A stretch of 64,000 nt of DNA from Rhizoclosmatium globosum (GCA_002104985.1 MCGO01000004.1:310001-374000), one strand, 5' to 3'; shown: positions 25,101 through 36,635, counted from the first letter of the stretch. Numbers and translations: made by a program. The notes: a model not told the origin generated them from the letters alone.

Positions 25101-26294
25101 GGGAATGGGGAGATGAAGGGGGAAGAAATGACCCGAATTCCTTTTTGTTTTTTTCTTTCACCTTCCATAATCTCACAAATGCTTTTCCCCTCAGTCCACC
25201 TTCAAAAACATCAGCGAGCAAAACTCGAAGAAACGAAAACGATCCGATAAACCTGCCACCTTCAGAGATGAAGAGTTCTACATGTCTCACTTCCAAAAAG
25301 ATGCTGCCACTGAGAAGGGTTACGCTGTCAAGGACACCGTATCACAAACTACTGGTCTTGCCAACAACTTTGCAGAGCGTGCCAATGACGTAACTGTGGA
25401 TATTGATGCCGACGATGAAGACGGGTTGGGAATCAAAAAGAAGGGAAACCTTATCTGGGACAAGAGAAAGAAGCAGTTTGTGAGACCAACTGTTGGTGCG
25501 GATAACAAGAAGCGTATCAAGACAGATAGTGGTGCTTCTATTCCTGCCAGTTACAAGAGTGATCGGTATGTGTTTTACCTCAACATTACACCTCCATCCC
25601 TTTTCCTCCATGTTCCCGCAGACATTTAGCATTTCCTTCTTTTCAATGGAGAGGAATGTCACTCTAACTGCGGAATATCGATTAATCTACGGTTCGCAAA
25701 GTCGCTGCAAACATGGACCTTGTTTGTGGGATGTGAGCCTGATTGCACATTTCCTTCGTTCACTCCTTCATCAAATTCCTTCAAACACATTGTTTTATTT
25801 ACCTGCTTCTCTAACTCCTACTCATTCCCTCTAGCTTCGAGCAATGGCAGAAAAAGACTCGAATTGAGTTCCCACGTGTGGGTGAACAAGAACTCGCGTC
25901 TGGAACTGCAGGAGACCCCTCGAATCCATTTGCTAAAAAGTACCGTTACAACGAAGTACACGCTGCCAACCCCAACTCCAAGAACTTTGCAAGAAAGTTG
26001 GCTGCTGCTGAAAAGAAGGCTAGAAAGGAAGGGAAGAGTGCTGATGAAGTTAAAGCTGCCATGTTGGCTGCGAATGCTTCACGTGCACCTGTAGCTTCTA
26101 GGACGGATGGACGAAAGGTGAAGGGTGTCAAGAGTGAATTGAAGAGTGCGGATCAGATTCGTAAGGAGAGAAAGAAGAAGGAGCAGAGACGTGAAAAGAC
26201 TGGAAGGCATGGTCTGGCTAAAAAGAAGGGGGGTAAGCCTGGGGGTAAACCGGGAGGAAGACCAGGTGGTAGTGGTGGTGGTAAAAGGCGTTAA
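22170..26294 (+). CDS. DBP10: DEAD-box RNA helicase DBP10/DDX54
   Basis: Nucleolar ATP-dependent RNA helicase of 60S ribosome biogenesis. Ten exons (22170-22451, 22511-22916, 22983-23334, 23548-23643, 23703-24131, 24182-24338, 24394-24786, 24849-25046, 25195-25565, 25835-26294) give 1047 aa. Core motifs in order: [10 protein letters not shown] (Q), ARTGSGKT (I), PSRELA (Ia), TPGRL (Ib), DEAD (II), SAT (III), [11 protein letters not shown] (V), [11 protein letters not shown] (VI). The DBP10-type C-terminal domain follows ([20 protein letters not shown]) with a basic tail. The N-terminus carries a Gly/Lys repeat ([17 protein letters not shown]) followed by acidic tracts, longer than usual. Introns at 23335-23547 (213 nt) and 25566-25834 (269 nt) are several times the local average. 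Confidence 0.94.
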
Positions 26295-26617
26295 ATACCG
26301 CCGTAGCAAAGAAATAAATAACGTAACCCAGTGTTTCTCTTTCCATTCTTTCATTGGTGTTTGAAGAAAAACTAGGGTTTTCTCTCTGTGTCTTTTTCGT
26401 CATTTTTGTGTGATTCGATGTGGAGATGGTGGACAAGTAGGGAATTTTTTGTTAGGGCCACCCTTGAAATGGAGTTTTCGCTTTTTTCTGCACTTGTCCC
26501 CAAAATCTTTCCCAAAAAGTAGTTGTCTCTTGCCAAGCAAGTTACAACTTATCCCGTACACCTACAGCACTTCCACACGTCCACATCTGCAACACTAGTT
26601 CCCACCCGGGTTTAACT

Positions 26618-26629
26618 ATGTCCTGCTAA
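26618..26629 (+). promoter_or_regulatory. Upstream ORF 1 (3 codons) of bZIP gene
   Basis: ATG TCC TGC TAA, 246 nt before the last base preceding the main ATG. Its presence in the mRNA depends on the unknown transcription start. Confidence 0.45.
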
Positions 26630-26738
26630 ACGACCCCCCTTTCCTTCTGGAAACCCCCCCTCTTTTTAAAATCTTTGCCCTACCCCCCAAGTGTCCCGAA
26701 TCCTTTTGGATCTCGTCCTTTTAAAGTCAATCGTCAAG

Positions 26739-26801
26739 ATGGCCTTCTCTACAGAACCCTCCGCTTCAAGCGCAACGCCCAGTAAACAACCTATAGCCTA
26801 A
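26739..26801 (+). promoter_or_regulatory. Upstream ORF 2 (20 codons) of bZIP gene
   Basis: ATG in strong context (AAG before, G after), stopping at 26799-26801, 73 nt before the main start codon. GCN4/CPC1-type genes are classically controlled by such leaders. Confidence 0.5.
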
Positions 26802-26874
26802 ACGAATCAGTTTCCCCCCAGTGAAACCTATAACTGCTACTACTGCTACACCAGCCCTTAGCCTAAAAACAACC

Positions 26875-27851
26875 ATGACGTCCACCAGTTACAACTCTTC
26901 TCCCGCCGGTCTCTTCGGCAGCTCGCTGCTCGAGGACGACCTCTTTGCCTTTGGTGAGCAATACCATAAAATCTTATCTAGGTTCTAATTATTAATACCA
27001 TTATTAATGAATCAGGCACAAACACCACGGCCGCTTCATCCGCCTCGGCCAGCACAAACACTTCGCCCCACACCACCAGCTTTGACTTCAACGCCTCGTG
27101 CATTGAGAGCGTGCACCCATCCGTGCTCGATCTCTTTGGCGCCGAGTCGTCGATGTTCACTTCGCTGTTCCCTGATGCCGTCGTTGCACCACCAGCGCCT
27201 GCTCCCGTTGCCGCGCCTGAAGTTGCGTCTTTGTCTGCGGACCAAGCCGCGCAGCTTCTTGCATCAACTGAGGCGGCTGTTGCATCGAACCCGGGCCTTG
27301 GACCAGTCGTTGCGCGTCTGCGCCAGTCGCTCGTTGCCGCTGCTTCTGTGCCCGCCACTCTGTCGCCAGCCATGTCCACACTGTCATCGGTGTCGCCTGC
27401 AACCCAGTGTTTGCAGACGCCGCTGTTTGGCTTTGAGGACTTTGGCTTTGGCAACGTGTCGCCTGTCTCGGCAATTGACAACTCGCCTCTCTTTGCCACG
27501 GATGCCTTTGCCGTTCCTTGGTCCTTCCCTGCTCAGCCTTCTGCCACTGCCGCTGCTCCTAGTTCGGAGGAGAAGCCAAAGTCAAAGGCTGGCCGAAAGC
27601 GAAAGGAACGTCCAAACGACCCTATCCAGTTGCTCCAGGAACTTGACCTCAAGCGCCAGCGTAACACCGAGTCCGCTCGTCGTTCTCGTGTGAAGCGTAT
27701 GGCCGAGTTGGACCAGTTGCACTGTAACCTTGCTTCTGCCCAGGAGGGTGAGAAGAAGGCACTGGAGAAGGTCAAGGCTCTTGAAGCTGAATTGCAGCGT
27801 GCCAAGGAGCTTCTTGCTCGTGCTGGTATTGCGGCAAGTGGAGTCTTTTAA
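26875..27851 (+). CDS. GCN4/CPC1-like bZIP transcription factor
   Basis: Sequence-specific DNA-binding activator. Exons 26875-26953 and 27016-27851 give 304 aa. The C-terminal basic region LKRQRNTESARRSRVKRMAE has the N-x-x-x-A-R-R-S-R signature shared with Gcn4, preceded by a basic GRKRKERPNDP segment and followed by a leucine zipper to the end. The N-terminal two thirds contain acidic/aromatic clusters typical of activation domains (LLEDDLFAF; LFGFEDFGFGNV). In fungi this family controls amino-acid biosynthesis in starvation and is regulated at translation by upstream ORFs; two candidates lie in the leader here. Other bZIP classes cannot be fully excluded. Confidence 0.85.
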
Positions 27852-28121
27852 TTAAGATTTGCGCTGCTGCCTGAAGTGTTTGTGCACTGGGGCTACCTGT
27901 CTTGTGTGCCCTGGTGTTTTGTTTCTCTCTTTTTCCATTGTTCATGGTCTATTTAGTTCTGAGGTCCCCTGTTGAGGTGATGGTCTCTTTTGTTGTTTTC
28001 ATTGACTGTTCAGTTTTTTCCCCCTTTCCTCTCTGTTGTATTATTTCCCTTCTATTGGTTTTCTATTTGACCATTCCTTTTGAGAGTCATTAAACTTATT
28101 ATCGTGAATTTATTTAAAAAA

Positions 28122-28960
28122 TTAGACAGCGGAACTCTTTTGTGTGACAGCGGCCTTAGCTGCCAATTTACCCAAATTTGGCTCGGCAAGCGGAGTTGCT
28201 GGGGGGTCCATCTTGAACATTGCAACAGCTGATCGGAGTTGATTAGAAAACCGACGAGAGAAATACAGAAGACACACCATAGGCGAGAGTCGTAACGGAG
28301 AGTGAAATGGCAGGAATGAGAATAAGAGTGGAGGCCATCAGAATTGACAACCACATAACAGCACTCATTCCAGCATACAACAACGTGCGAAAAATGGGAT
28401 TTGTAAAGAACTGAGCCATCTTCTGCATACGTGGCCCCGTGGGACACCACTTGGTAACAAATGGAACCTCGAGAATCACAATAAAGAAGGTGATGGCAAA
28501 TCCAGCAAGAGCGAAGGGAAAGACAGAGATGAAGCTTTGGATTCTGTGGTGAAGGTTCAGTGAATAGGAAACACGAATTAGAAAATGATTTTACCCGAGA
28601 GCAATAAGAACTGAAAAGGGAGGAATCGGAAGAATCGGATCAAGATGAATGGATGGGTGAGAGTGGTTAGTCGGTGGCTGTTGACAATATCAGCGGAATA
28701 CAGCTACGTACGAACTCCCGAAAGCAAGGCGATCCAACGAGCATACACGTTAAACTATGTTATAGAATATGATTAGTTCACGATACAGGACAGGATAGAG
28801 CTTCAGAAAGAGTGTGTTTTGGGTTTTGGTATTTGACAGGAATCCAGAACATGTTTCCGCTTTAATCCAGATATCGCAACGATTCGAACGTTTTTGAGAG
28901 ACGTCGAAGACAAGAATGAAAGATAACGCGACTCACATTTCCTGCAAGTACGTTCGACAT
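28122..28960 (-). CDS. TVP18: Golgi membrane protein TVP18
   Basis: Small integral membrane protein of the late Golgi in fungi, linked to vesicle traffic. Exons 28960-28937, 28754-28712, 28610-28595, 28543-28278 and 28228-28122 join in phase to 151 aa, the family length. Family motifs: FNVYARWIALLSG near the N-terminus; the segment ILEVPFVTKWCPTGP, matching the TVP18 EVPLLLRICPTSP block; and a WLSI helix. Four hydrophobic helices are visible. Exon 3 is only 16 nt. The last intron (28229-28277) restores a conserved-looking LAYAVAMFK end; without it the protein stops early. The start codon lies 47 bp from that of the divergent hydrolase-DM9 gene. Confidence 0.85.
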
Positions 28961-29007
28961 TTGTTTTTTGAACAACAATTTCTTCCCCAAAAACTCAACT
29001 CAACTGA

Positions 29008-30711
29008 ATGGCACAAGATAGCAAACGACGTATCGGGGCGTTGGATACTGTATTGTGAGTATACTGTTTCAAGTGTTAGCTTCGTTTTTGCGTGTCGTTG
29101 CAGATGAGCGCCTCAATCTAAATTCCAAATTAGGTTCAATGGCACGGAAGCCGTATCGGCATTCATTGCCAAAGTCGAGAGCGTTTATGTCGTTCCAGTT
29201 CTTCCGTCCAATCGTCGATTCCACAAAGCTTGGACGCATGTGAGTTTCCCCGACCTCTCGTTTGCGCTTACAAATCGCATCTAGTCTGGAATTTTGGTTG
29301 ATAAGAACGTGTTGCCCTTGCCATGCCTTGAAGAAGGAAAACTCTACATCTACGAATCGATTCTGTGTGGAAACATTCTAGGATATGAGTATTCAAAGGT
29401 GATGAGTGTCGATCAAGAAATCAACCCCAAGTTCCCGTTCCACATTGGTCCTCAAATTCGTGAATGGATTCCAGTTGTTGAAGAGGTTGGCGCCGATGTC
29501 GCCGTATTCCGTCTTAGCGATGAGGAGCGTGACCGTTTGCTAGTCAAGAACATTGAAAGCACCAGAAAAACTATGCTCGACTTTTACAATGGCCACAAGG
29601 ACTGGGGATATCCCTTGAATCCATTGCCCCAGTTTGCTGCAGCCAGTAATGAGCTTTACGCGGCGTTGACTGCCTTCCGATCCCGATTTGAAGCTGTGGT
29701 CAAGAACTTGCCTGGCTCGGCGAAATTATTGGAACATTCCAAAGAGATTTTTTGCTCGGAAATGGTTGCCAAGTTGTATATGGACCTTGAAGTGGAAGGG
29801 TTCTGCGAAGCAAAGAAACCAAAGCTTCGCAGATTGATGCATTATACGGAATTCACACCATTGGACTTGGAGGTGATGGAAGTGTTGCGAGGAGCAAGCT
29901 CATCACGCGCTATTTACGCCAAATTGAAGGGAAAGGTGTTTTTCGATTTGGAATCAGACAAGAATGGCCATGACCTCTTACCCGTTGAGTTGAGTAAATT
30001 TACCATCAGTTTTTCCCAACATACTGACACCTTTTCTTCTTACTTGGAAATAGTTTAGATCTCCAGAAAGTCGCGTTCCCGTACCTAGCAGCTTCCAAGG
30101 ACCACTGGATTCCAGCATCCAACGGCAAGATTCCATCAGGCATTGTTCCCAGTGGATATACATCCGATGGCCACCCAGTTTACATTAGTCGTGCTGTAAT
30201 TGGACCCTCCTTAAATATTGGCTACACAGACAACTCTGGCCAAATGAAAACCGGATGGGAAGGCGTTGAACTGAAAATTGAGTATGATCATGAAGTTCTC
30301 AACCTTACGGCACAAACAGATTTTGAATGGGTCCGTAGTGGTAAGCTTTTGCTCGGGAATGTTCCTCGAAGCGCGATTGTTGGCGGTTGCGATAGCGAAG
30401 GAAAACCTTATTATATTGCACGTTGTCGGTTTACTGAGCCTGGAAGCAGTGGAATTGGCTCGTTGCTTGTCGGTCCTGTCAGTCCGGGTTTGAATGGCGC
30501 TCGCTTTGTTTTAAATGGCAAGGAGGTTGCAAAAGTCGGAGAGTATGAAGTTCTCTGTCGTAAAACGCATTTCTTGGAGAGACTTTTCTTTGGTTTGGGA
30601 ACAGATCACTTCCTGGTTTTGCTTGTTGCGGTTCTTTTCTATGTTCTGGGACAACACAACACCCATCAACTTGTTCTGGATGCACTTGTTCCATCCAAAA
30701 AGGCAAATTAA
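29008..30711 (+). CDS. Papain-like hydrolase (YiiX/NlpC-P60 type) fused to a DM9 domain, membrane-anchored
   Basis: Exons 29008-29054, 29134-29239, 29285-29993 and 30059-30711 give 504 aa. The N-terminal half resembles permuted papain-like amidases of the YaeF/YiiX group: His51 in WTHSGILVD, created by splicing exon 2 to 3, and Cys208 in EIFCSEMVAKLY are the expected His and Cys nucleophile. From about residue 300 the protein matches DM9 repeats (HWIPASNGKIPSG; YISRAVIGPSLNIGY; GKLLLGNVPRSAIVGG), a fold that binds mannose in animal lectins. A hydrophobic helix (FLVLLVAVLFYVLG) sits near the C-terminus with a short tail. Inferred role: membrane-tethered enzyme acting on a sugar- or lipid-containing substrate. 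Activity and side of the membrane are unknown. Confidence 0.72.
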
Positions 30712-30753
30712 TGCGTATCAATTTCAATTTCAATTTGTTCTTTTGACTTGATA

Positions 30754-30759
30754 AATAAA
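30754..30759 (+). terminator. AATAAA after hydrolase-DM9 gene
   Basis: Canonical polyadenylation hexamer 43 nt after the stop codon. Confidence 0.6.
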
Positions 30760-30914
30760 ATATGATTCTACCTCTCAAACCAAATCGATGCTTGCATTTG
30801 AGTGACACAACACTCCTCGTTTTCAAAGATATTTAGTTGAAATGGCTTCTGTTTTTAGTTAAATTTGGCCAATATATAAAGTGCGAATCCAGGCAAGAAC
30901 ATGAAAGGAAGAAA

Positions 30915-31616
30915 TTATGAGTGTTTAGCGAAGAGAATAGGCTTTGCTTCTTCCTTCATTAATAAAGAACAAGATCGATCAACATTTGATGTTCCTTTGT
31001 CATGCTTTGGATAAAAGACTTGAACAAATGTTCCCAAATCTGGAACAGCGGTATAGGGCCAAATGTCGTAATACAATTGAATTCCATCTGGTCTGATGTC
31101 ATTCAATTTTGGAGATGACAGAATTATTTGAGGTGTGTCAAAGAAACTTGTCTTGGAATGGTTGCCCTTCTTCTTGGCTGAGCTAGTGATGGGAGGGGGA
31201 GGAGGACCAATTTGTGTTTCAGCAAAACAATCTGATAGTTTCCATGAAGGGTCAGCAATTTGATGTTCTTCTGTTGGAAGCGGCACAGTGGGGTTAGAGA
31301 AAGAGGATAACCCCTTGCAGTGCGTCTTCTCAGTAAATATAATAATATCAGTAGGGAGGACAGAATCATTGTGTAGTCTTTCTGCTATGATACGCTGAAG
31401 TCGTTGAATCTGCTTGGATTTATCCAACGTTATGGTCATTTCATTGAATTCAAATCCATATTGTCGAACATAGAGCACGAATGTATTTTGATTTGGTGAG
31501 CTTGCAAGTGTTTCAGCGTAACTTTCTGAGATTGAGCCTATAACATCGGTCCTTGAAATGCAATAATTTGACATTGAATCGTTAAGAATGGGAAAAAAAC
31601 AATGACTGGCTCCCAT
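30915..31616 (-). CDS. Hypothetical protein
   Basis: Single open frame of 233 aa from the ATG at 31616 (MGASHCFFPILNDS); the frame stays open upstream to 31802 but would then overlap the start of TBC1D32. I do not recognise a family. The N-terminal half has alternating hydrophobic and charged residues (FVLYVRQYGFEFNEMTI) compatible with a small alpha/beta fold. The middle is Pro-rich (GPPPPPITSSAKKKG). A well-packed-looking C-terminal block follows (GIQLYYDIWPYTAVPDLG). Its start is 52 bp from that of the divergent TBC1D32, so the two may share a promoter; a flagellum-related role would be pure inference. Confidence 0.55.
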   Translation of the reverse strand: MGASHCFFPILNDSMSNYCISRTDVIGSISESYAETLASSPNQNTFVLYVRQYGFEFNEMTITLDKSKQIQRLQRIIAERLHNDSVLPTDIIIFTEKTHCKGLSSFSNPTVPLPTEEHQIADPSWKLSDCFAETQIGPPPPPITSSAKKKGNHSKTSFFDTPQIILSSPKLNDIRPDGIQLYYDIWPYTAVPDLGTFVQVFYPKHDKGTSNVDRSCSLLMKEEAKPILFAKHS

Positions 31617-31668
31617 TGTTCGACGTTGTTCGAGAAGTGATTCATATTCAAACAAATTTCGGACAGGA

Positions 31669-34600
31669 ATGATTTCTGGTGAAGGGCGAATGTCGCCGGC
31701 ACCAGCAATGGCGGCACCACCGGCACCACCACCGCCATCTGAGCCCGCAGCAGTGCAGCAAGCAACAGCGTCGCGCAACGGCATCAGCATTGAAGAAATC
31801 ACGCAGTTTCTGAGTGCGCTCGCATCATCCGCGGCGAAGGAGGGGCCGTCGTCGAAGGAGCGGTCGTCGTCGTTGTCGTCGTCGTCGGTTGAATCGCTTC
31901 TCGGAATCGAAAAGAGCGACGAGAACTTCCACGTGCGTTTTTGGTTTTTAGTTGTTGCGAACCAGTTGTGTTTGTTGATCGCTCAAACTCCAACTAAACC
32001 AACAACCACAAACACGAACAGAAACACGCGCTTATCAGACACCTTCGCCGTCTCGTCGACAGCGCCGTCGGTCACCTGCTCGACCAACAGATTGATCGCG
32101 TCACTTCAGACTCGCATGGTGTGGTGATGCATTTGCAAACAATCAACACTCAATGTCTTGCGCGTTGTAGATTCTGCGGTACCCCTCATTGTCGATAGAA
32201 TTATGACTTCAGCCGAATACGTGAGCATGCTGAACTCTGTAAATGCACAGGTATATTTCTCATATATATCGATAAGTTTATTGACCTTCTTCAGTTCCGA
32301 CGAAGTGTTGCTATGCTCACGAACAACGCAAATAACAAGGAGCCTCTATTGAAAACTCCACAACCTCCCCATCCAGCTCGTTTTTTGAACTATTCTCTCT
32401 CCCAAAATGCACCAGAGAACATGAATAACTTTCATATGCACCACCACTCCTTCTCTACACATTCGAATGCAACAAACGACTCTAGCTCTGGCTCGCTCAC
32501 ATCGTCCTCGTTTATGTCGCCACCAGTGGAAGAAGTAAAGCTTATTATCTCTAATTTGCAAAATAAGACTTCATTAGAAACGCGTTTGGGAGCGGCGCAG
32601 GTGAGATACCTCCTTGAAGTGAATCGACCGTTTCTCAACGTTAGAACAGAAATTTAACCTGTTATCAATTGCGGATCTTTTATCTTCAGAATTCTGGACA
32701 GATACGAAATTAGGAATCGAGTTTTGTTTGGCCGACCAGGATACAAGAATTTCGGGTCTTGGATTACAAGTCTGCTCAAAAGCGTTCAAGTCTGCTCCAC
32801 CACCAATGGTACATACCGTGATTTTTTGGACGTAGTTTTGATAACTTATTTTCAGACTGGCGAACTGTTTTTAATTCTCGTGCAACACCTTATCAGTATC
32901 TTTGAAGCGGGAACCATCATTCCAAAACTGGGAGACCATTTAAATCCATCAGACACGCGCACAGATTTATTGTTGCGAAAGGTTCGCTCTCCTCGATTCG
33001 TCGTCCATGTCCAAATTACGTTTACTTTCAGATTCGTCTCCTTCTCCAATTTCAACTGGAACTTCCGTCGTGCTGGCTCCGCTTCCCCGACCAAATGTTC
33101 ACCAACTGTCTTAACGCAGCGTACCGCCTACTTCGGCGGCCAAACAACGGAGCCATCAGCGCGTTACACGTTATGGCTGTTCTCGATCCAAAATGCATGT
33201 GGTTCGAAAAATGGACGCTGAGCTGTGTCGGTCGAGCTCAGAGTGTCGCGAGTATGGGAAAAGCAGGGGTCTGTGAAGGGCTTGTGGTTGCGTTCTTGAA
33301 GTATTTGGGAGGATTGGAAGGTGGAATGCGTGTAGGAAGGAAAGGAAGTGGGAAAAGCACTAGCTCGGGGGAAAGAGATGAAGTTGTGGTGATGGATGTT
33401 GATGAAGCTGAAAAGGGCGACTTGTTGGATGATGGGGTTCACGATCAAGAAGGTGGAGAAAACCGTCAATCGTCAACTATAATAGCGTCATGGGACTGGG
33501 AATATGCGCATTTTTGCCAGGTGGTTCTTGTGTTGGGGAAATTGATTAGGGGGAAAGCTGGGAGGTCATGCTTTCCTATCGCAATTTCCCTCGATAATCT
33601 AAACCGACGGTGGAAAGATAAAGAGTTATTATCCCTATTTGGTGAGTGATCGGTTTTTTCTATGGGGCACTAACCATGAATCCAGAACAAGAAAGCAACG
33701 ACCAATTCTTATTCTCTGTTGAAGCGTTCTTGAAGTCTTTGGTTCTGCTGATGTGCAAGTGTCCTCGACTCGGGCCCAGTAAAATAGATTTCGACGATTC
33801 TAACACAGTGTCAGACGAAATGTACAAATCACTTCATCTGTCAACAATAATCTGTCAACTGCTCCAAGATCTAACATTAGATGAAGAATGCTGCAGATTA
33901 ATCTACACAGTAAGTTCTATTTACCAGCTGTAGGTCCAATAACGAACGTTACTCAGAACAAAGTACTCAAAGAACTCATCGGTCCTATAATCTCATTGCG
34001 CCAATCATCTCCTAAGCTTGACAATCCGAACATAAACGAACAAATTCTTCTTAACATCGCTCAGCTATTATCAAATATAGCTTCGTCCGAAAGTGGCAGA
34101 AAGCTGATTTTATGGGGACTGGAACCAGTATCAGCAACCCAAACATCGACTCAGAAAGATTACAAACCTTCATTTCCACTACAAGCTCTCGTACAATTAG
34201 TGGTGGATTCTCTGGAGGGAAGGCTTTCCCCTTCACAAACTCTGACGCTTCGCGTACTAGGAGGTTTTATATTCGTTCTTCGACAACTTTATCGTACGTG
34301 TGAGGGAATCTGCTTACTTCAGCAATACTCGTTGCATCAAGCATTAGCAGTGAATATGGGGGACTCCAAGTGGTTCCGTGCATGGAATTCGGCTGGAGCT
34401 GTAGAAATTTCGAGAAAGGAGTGGGAGACCATGTCGATTGATAATTTATTGAATTTTGCTGGTACTCCAAAAGGCGTGCTGTTGTTACATGAGAGTGGGG
34501 CGATGGAACGGTGTGTTGCTCACATGTTCAACCGATACCAAAAAAAGATGCAAGTTAGTGCTTGTGAGAAATTTGGGTATGGTGTATTGGTGTCACAAGT

Positions 34601-36633
34601 CAGCGTGACTGCTCCTGGAATGAAGGCATTGTGTCGAACCGGCCTTATTGGATCATACATTCGAAATTTGTGGGACTGGCTTGAGTTTGGTTCGTATTCT
34701 TTCACCGCATTTCGGCGCTAACAATTAAAGTAGAAAATTCTTGTGGTGAACCGGAAATTGAAATAGATGACCACCAATCTCGAAAAATCGTCTCAAGCTT
34801 GATGAAAGCTGTATCAACGTTCTCTGGAATCTCATCTATATTGTCTTTGGAATCAGAAAAGACAGAGTTGGACGTATGCACGTTCACGTACTTAATACGT
34901 AAACTTGTTTTCGTTGATTCTCCCGTTCCAAACGACCCATTAATTACGTTTGAAGAGTCTTATCAGGTTAAAAGAGCATTATATGTGACCTTGCTGATGT
35001 CTTTGTTAGATTGGTTTACGTATTCTCTCTTTGGTCACATCATCCTTAGATTCATGTATCTTACTTCAAACCAAATTTCATTTTCAAGAATCTTTGCTGA
35101 AACAGCAAGAGGAAACCTGCTTTACTTCTGGTACATTCTCAAAATCATTATATCATACACTGATTTCATTCCTAGACAATGAAGAAGATGAAACCGACGA
35201 TGGCTTTTCTGTGGATGAGAGTTCAATGTCTCGGTGTCAAATCTTGGTGGCAACTTATTTGTTGGGAGGACCGCATGAACGCATTTTGCCCGAAATCGAC
35301 TTTCGTCCTTATATGGCCGGAACTCTCGAGCTATTTTCACAATATCCTTGCCCGGACTGCTATGTTGGAAAGTTCAACGGTGTTCCTACTGATAATAGAA
35401 TTGAGGCTTTGATGACAAAAACTGTTTTCAACCAAGACACAACAAATTCATCATCAATACGCTCGATTCAGGTGAAATAAGATATTTTTCGATATGAGAT
35501 CACTTATATCCTTCAGAAATCAATTCTCGAAGTCAACAATGCAAACTCAAATATGATAATACCATTTCATATTGTTAGCCAATTGATGGACTATATGCTG
35601 AAACTATATTCAGCAATAACCCCTTCTGTAGCTTCTGAATGTGGGTGGAAACTGATTGAAGAAGGAATAGACGATCAGTTGGATTATCCAAAGCACCTTG
35701 ACTTCAAAGTAGTATAGACCAATCTTTCTAATGCCTCTGATATTGTAAAATAGATACCAGATTGGATGGATTTAGGAATATCCATGGTTATTAGATATGC
35801 AAAGTCGTTATTGCCTGAGATAGAAGTTTCAACTGCAAGACGAGAGCTAACAATACTTTTACAACGTGTTCAAGTTCTGTTGAAACCGTCACTAGTTCAA
35901 AAATCGGCCAAATCAAAATCGAAGACGAGCGTCGCCCATATTCCATTTGTGGGATTTGATTGGTAATTGCGTGTTTTGTACGTTTTATTTTCAAGCTTAT
36001 ACAACACAGGTTTGCTTGCACAGTATTTATACTTAAAGAATGCTCAAGCAGCAAATCTTTTGTCTTTTTGCATCAATTTAAGTCATTTTCTGCCTCGTTC
36101 GTTTTATGGCCTGCGAGAGCCTTCTATTCATCACCACCCACTGCCAAAGATCAAAACAACATCACGGAAGACATACCTTTCTCCTATTCTTCTTCAAGCT
36201 TCTTTGTCGAACTCATTCTGGAAGCTGAGTTACCTCACATCTTTTCGGCATTTACTTTGTCTGGTTGTACCCCTTCTCAGGTAGTTGGGGCTTTTTACTG
36301 AAAGCTAATTACTTATGGAAATTTCAGATTTCTAGTCGCTGGATTCGTGAATGCTTTTGGAACGTCCTAGATTTTCCTGAGATCGCTAACTACATTTGTA
36401 ACACACTCGTCTTTGGAGTAGACTATCAAGTTTACTACTGCATCGCTCTGTTTCGCCATTTAGATCGTGCTATATTGCATTCTACACGTATAGGCGAACT
36501 TATAGCGTTCCTCAACGATGCTTCCCGGGTTGGGCCCATCTTACAAGAGTTTCGAGTAGATGCAGAAGTATTAGGCTATATGAAAAAGTTGGAAGAGAAG
36601 TATAGGATCTTAATATTCAGTGAAATCAAATAA
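31669..36633 (+). CDS. TBC1D32: TBC1D32/Broad-minded (BROMI) ciliary protein
   Basis: Large helical-repeat protein with a C-terminal TBC-like domain; in animals it works with the CDK20/CCRK kinase in cilium structure. Fifteen exons (31669-31932, 32022-32118, 32171-32250, 32295-32600, 32650-32808, 32856-32981, 33032-33641, 33686-33909, 33957-34689, 34731-34966, 35010-35471, 35517-35708, 35754-35962, 36010-36280, 36328-36633) give 1424 aa. Recognised by the N-terminal block SDENFHKHALIRHLRRLV with a following TSDS segment, the stretch LRILSLVTSSLDSCILL, and the TBC-like end (WIRECFWNVLDFPEIANYI, VDYQVYYCIALFRHL). All introns are 41-89 nt. An alternative ATG at 31690 is in frame. Confidence 0.78.
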
Positions 36634-36635
36634 AT

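Larger units (their letters stand above)
26295..26874 (+). promoter_or_regulatory. Promoter and leader of the bZIP gene
   Basis: About 580 bp between the DBP10 stop and the bZIP start. The proximal part is pyrimidine-rich with C runs around 26630-26700. It contains several upstream ATGs; the two nearest the gene with short in-frame stops are listed separately. No other coding signal is seen. Confidence 0.5.

Noticed and set aside
28870..28900. tRNA-like GATTCGAAC box
   Set aside because: No A box at the right distance and no cloverleaf. No tRNA or rRNA gene was found anywhere in the window.
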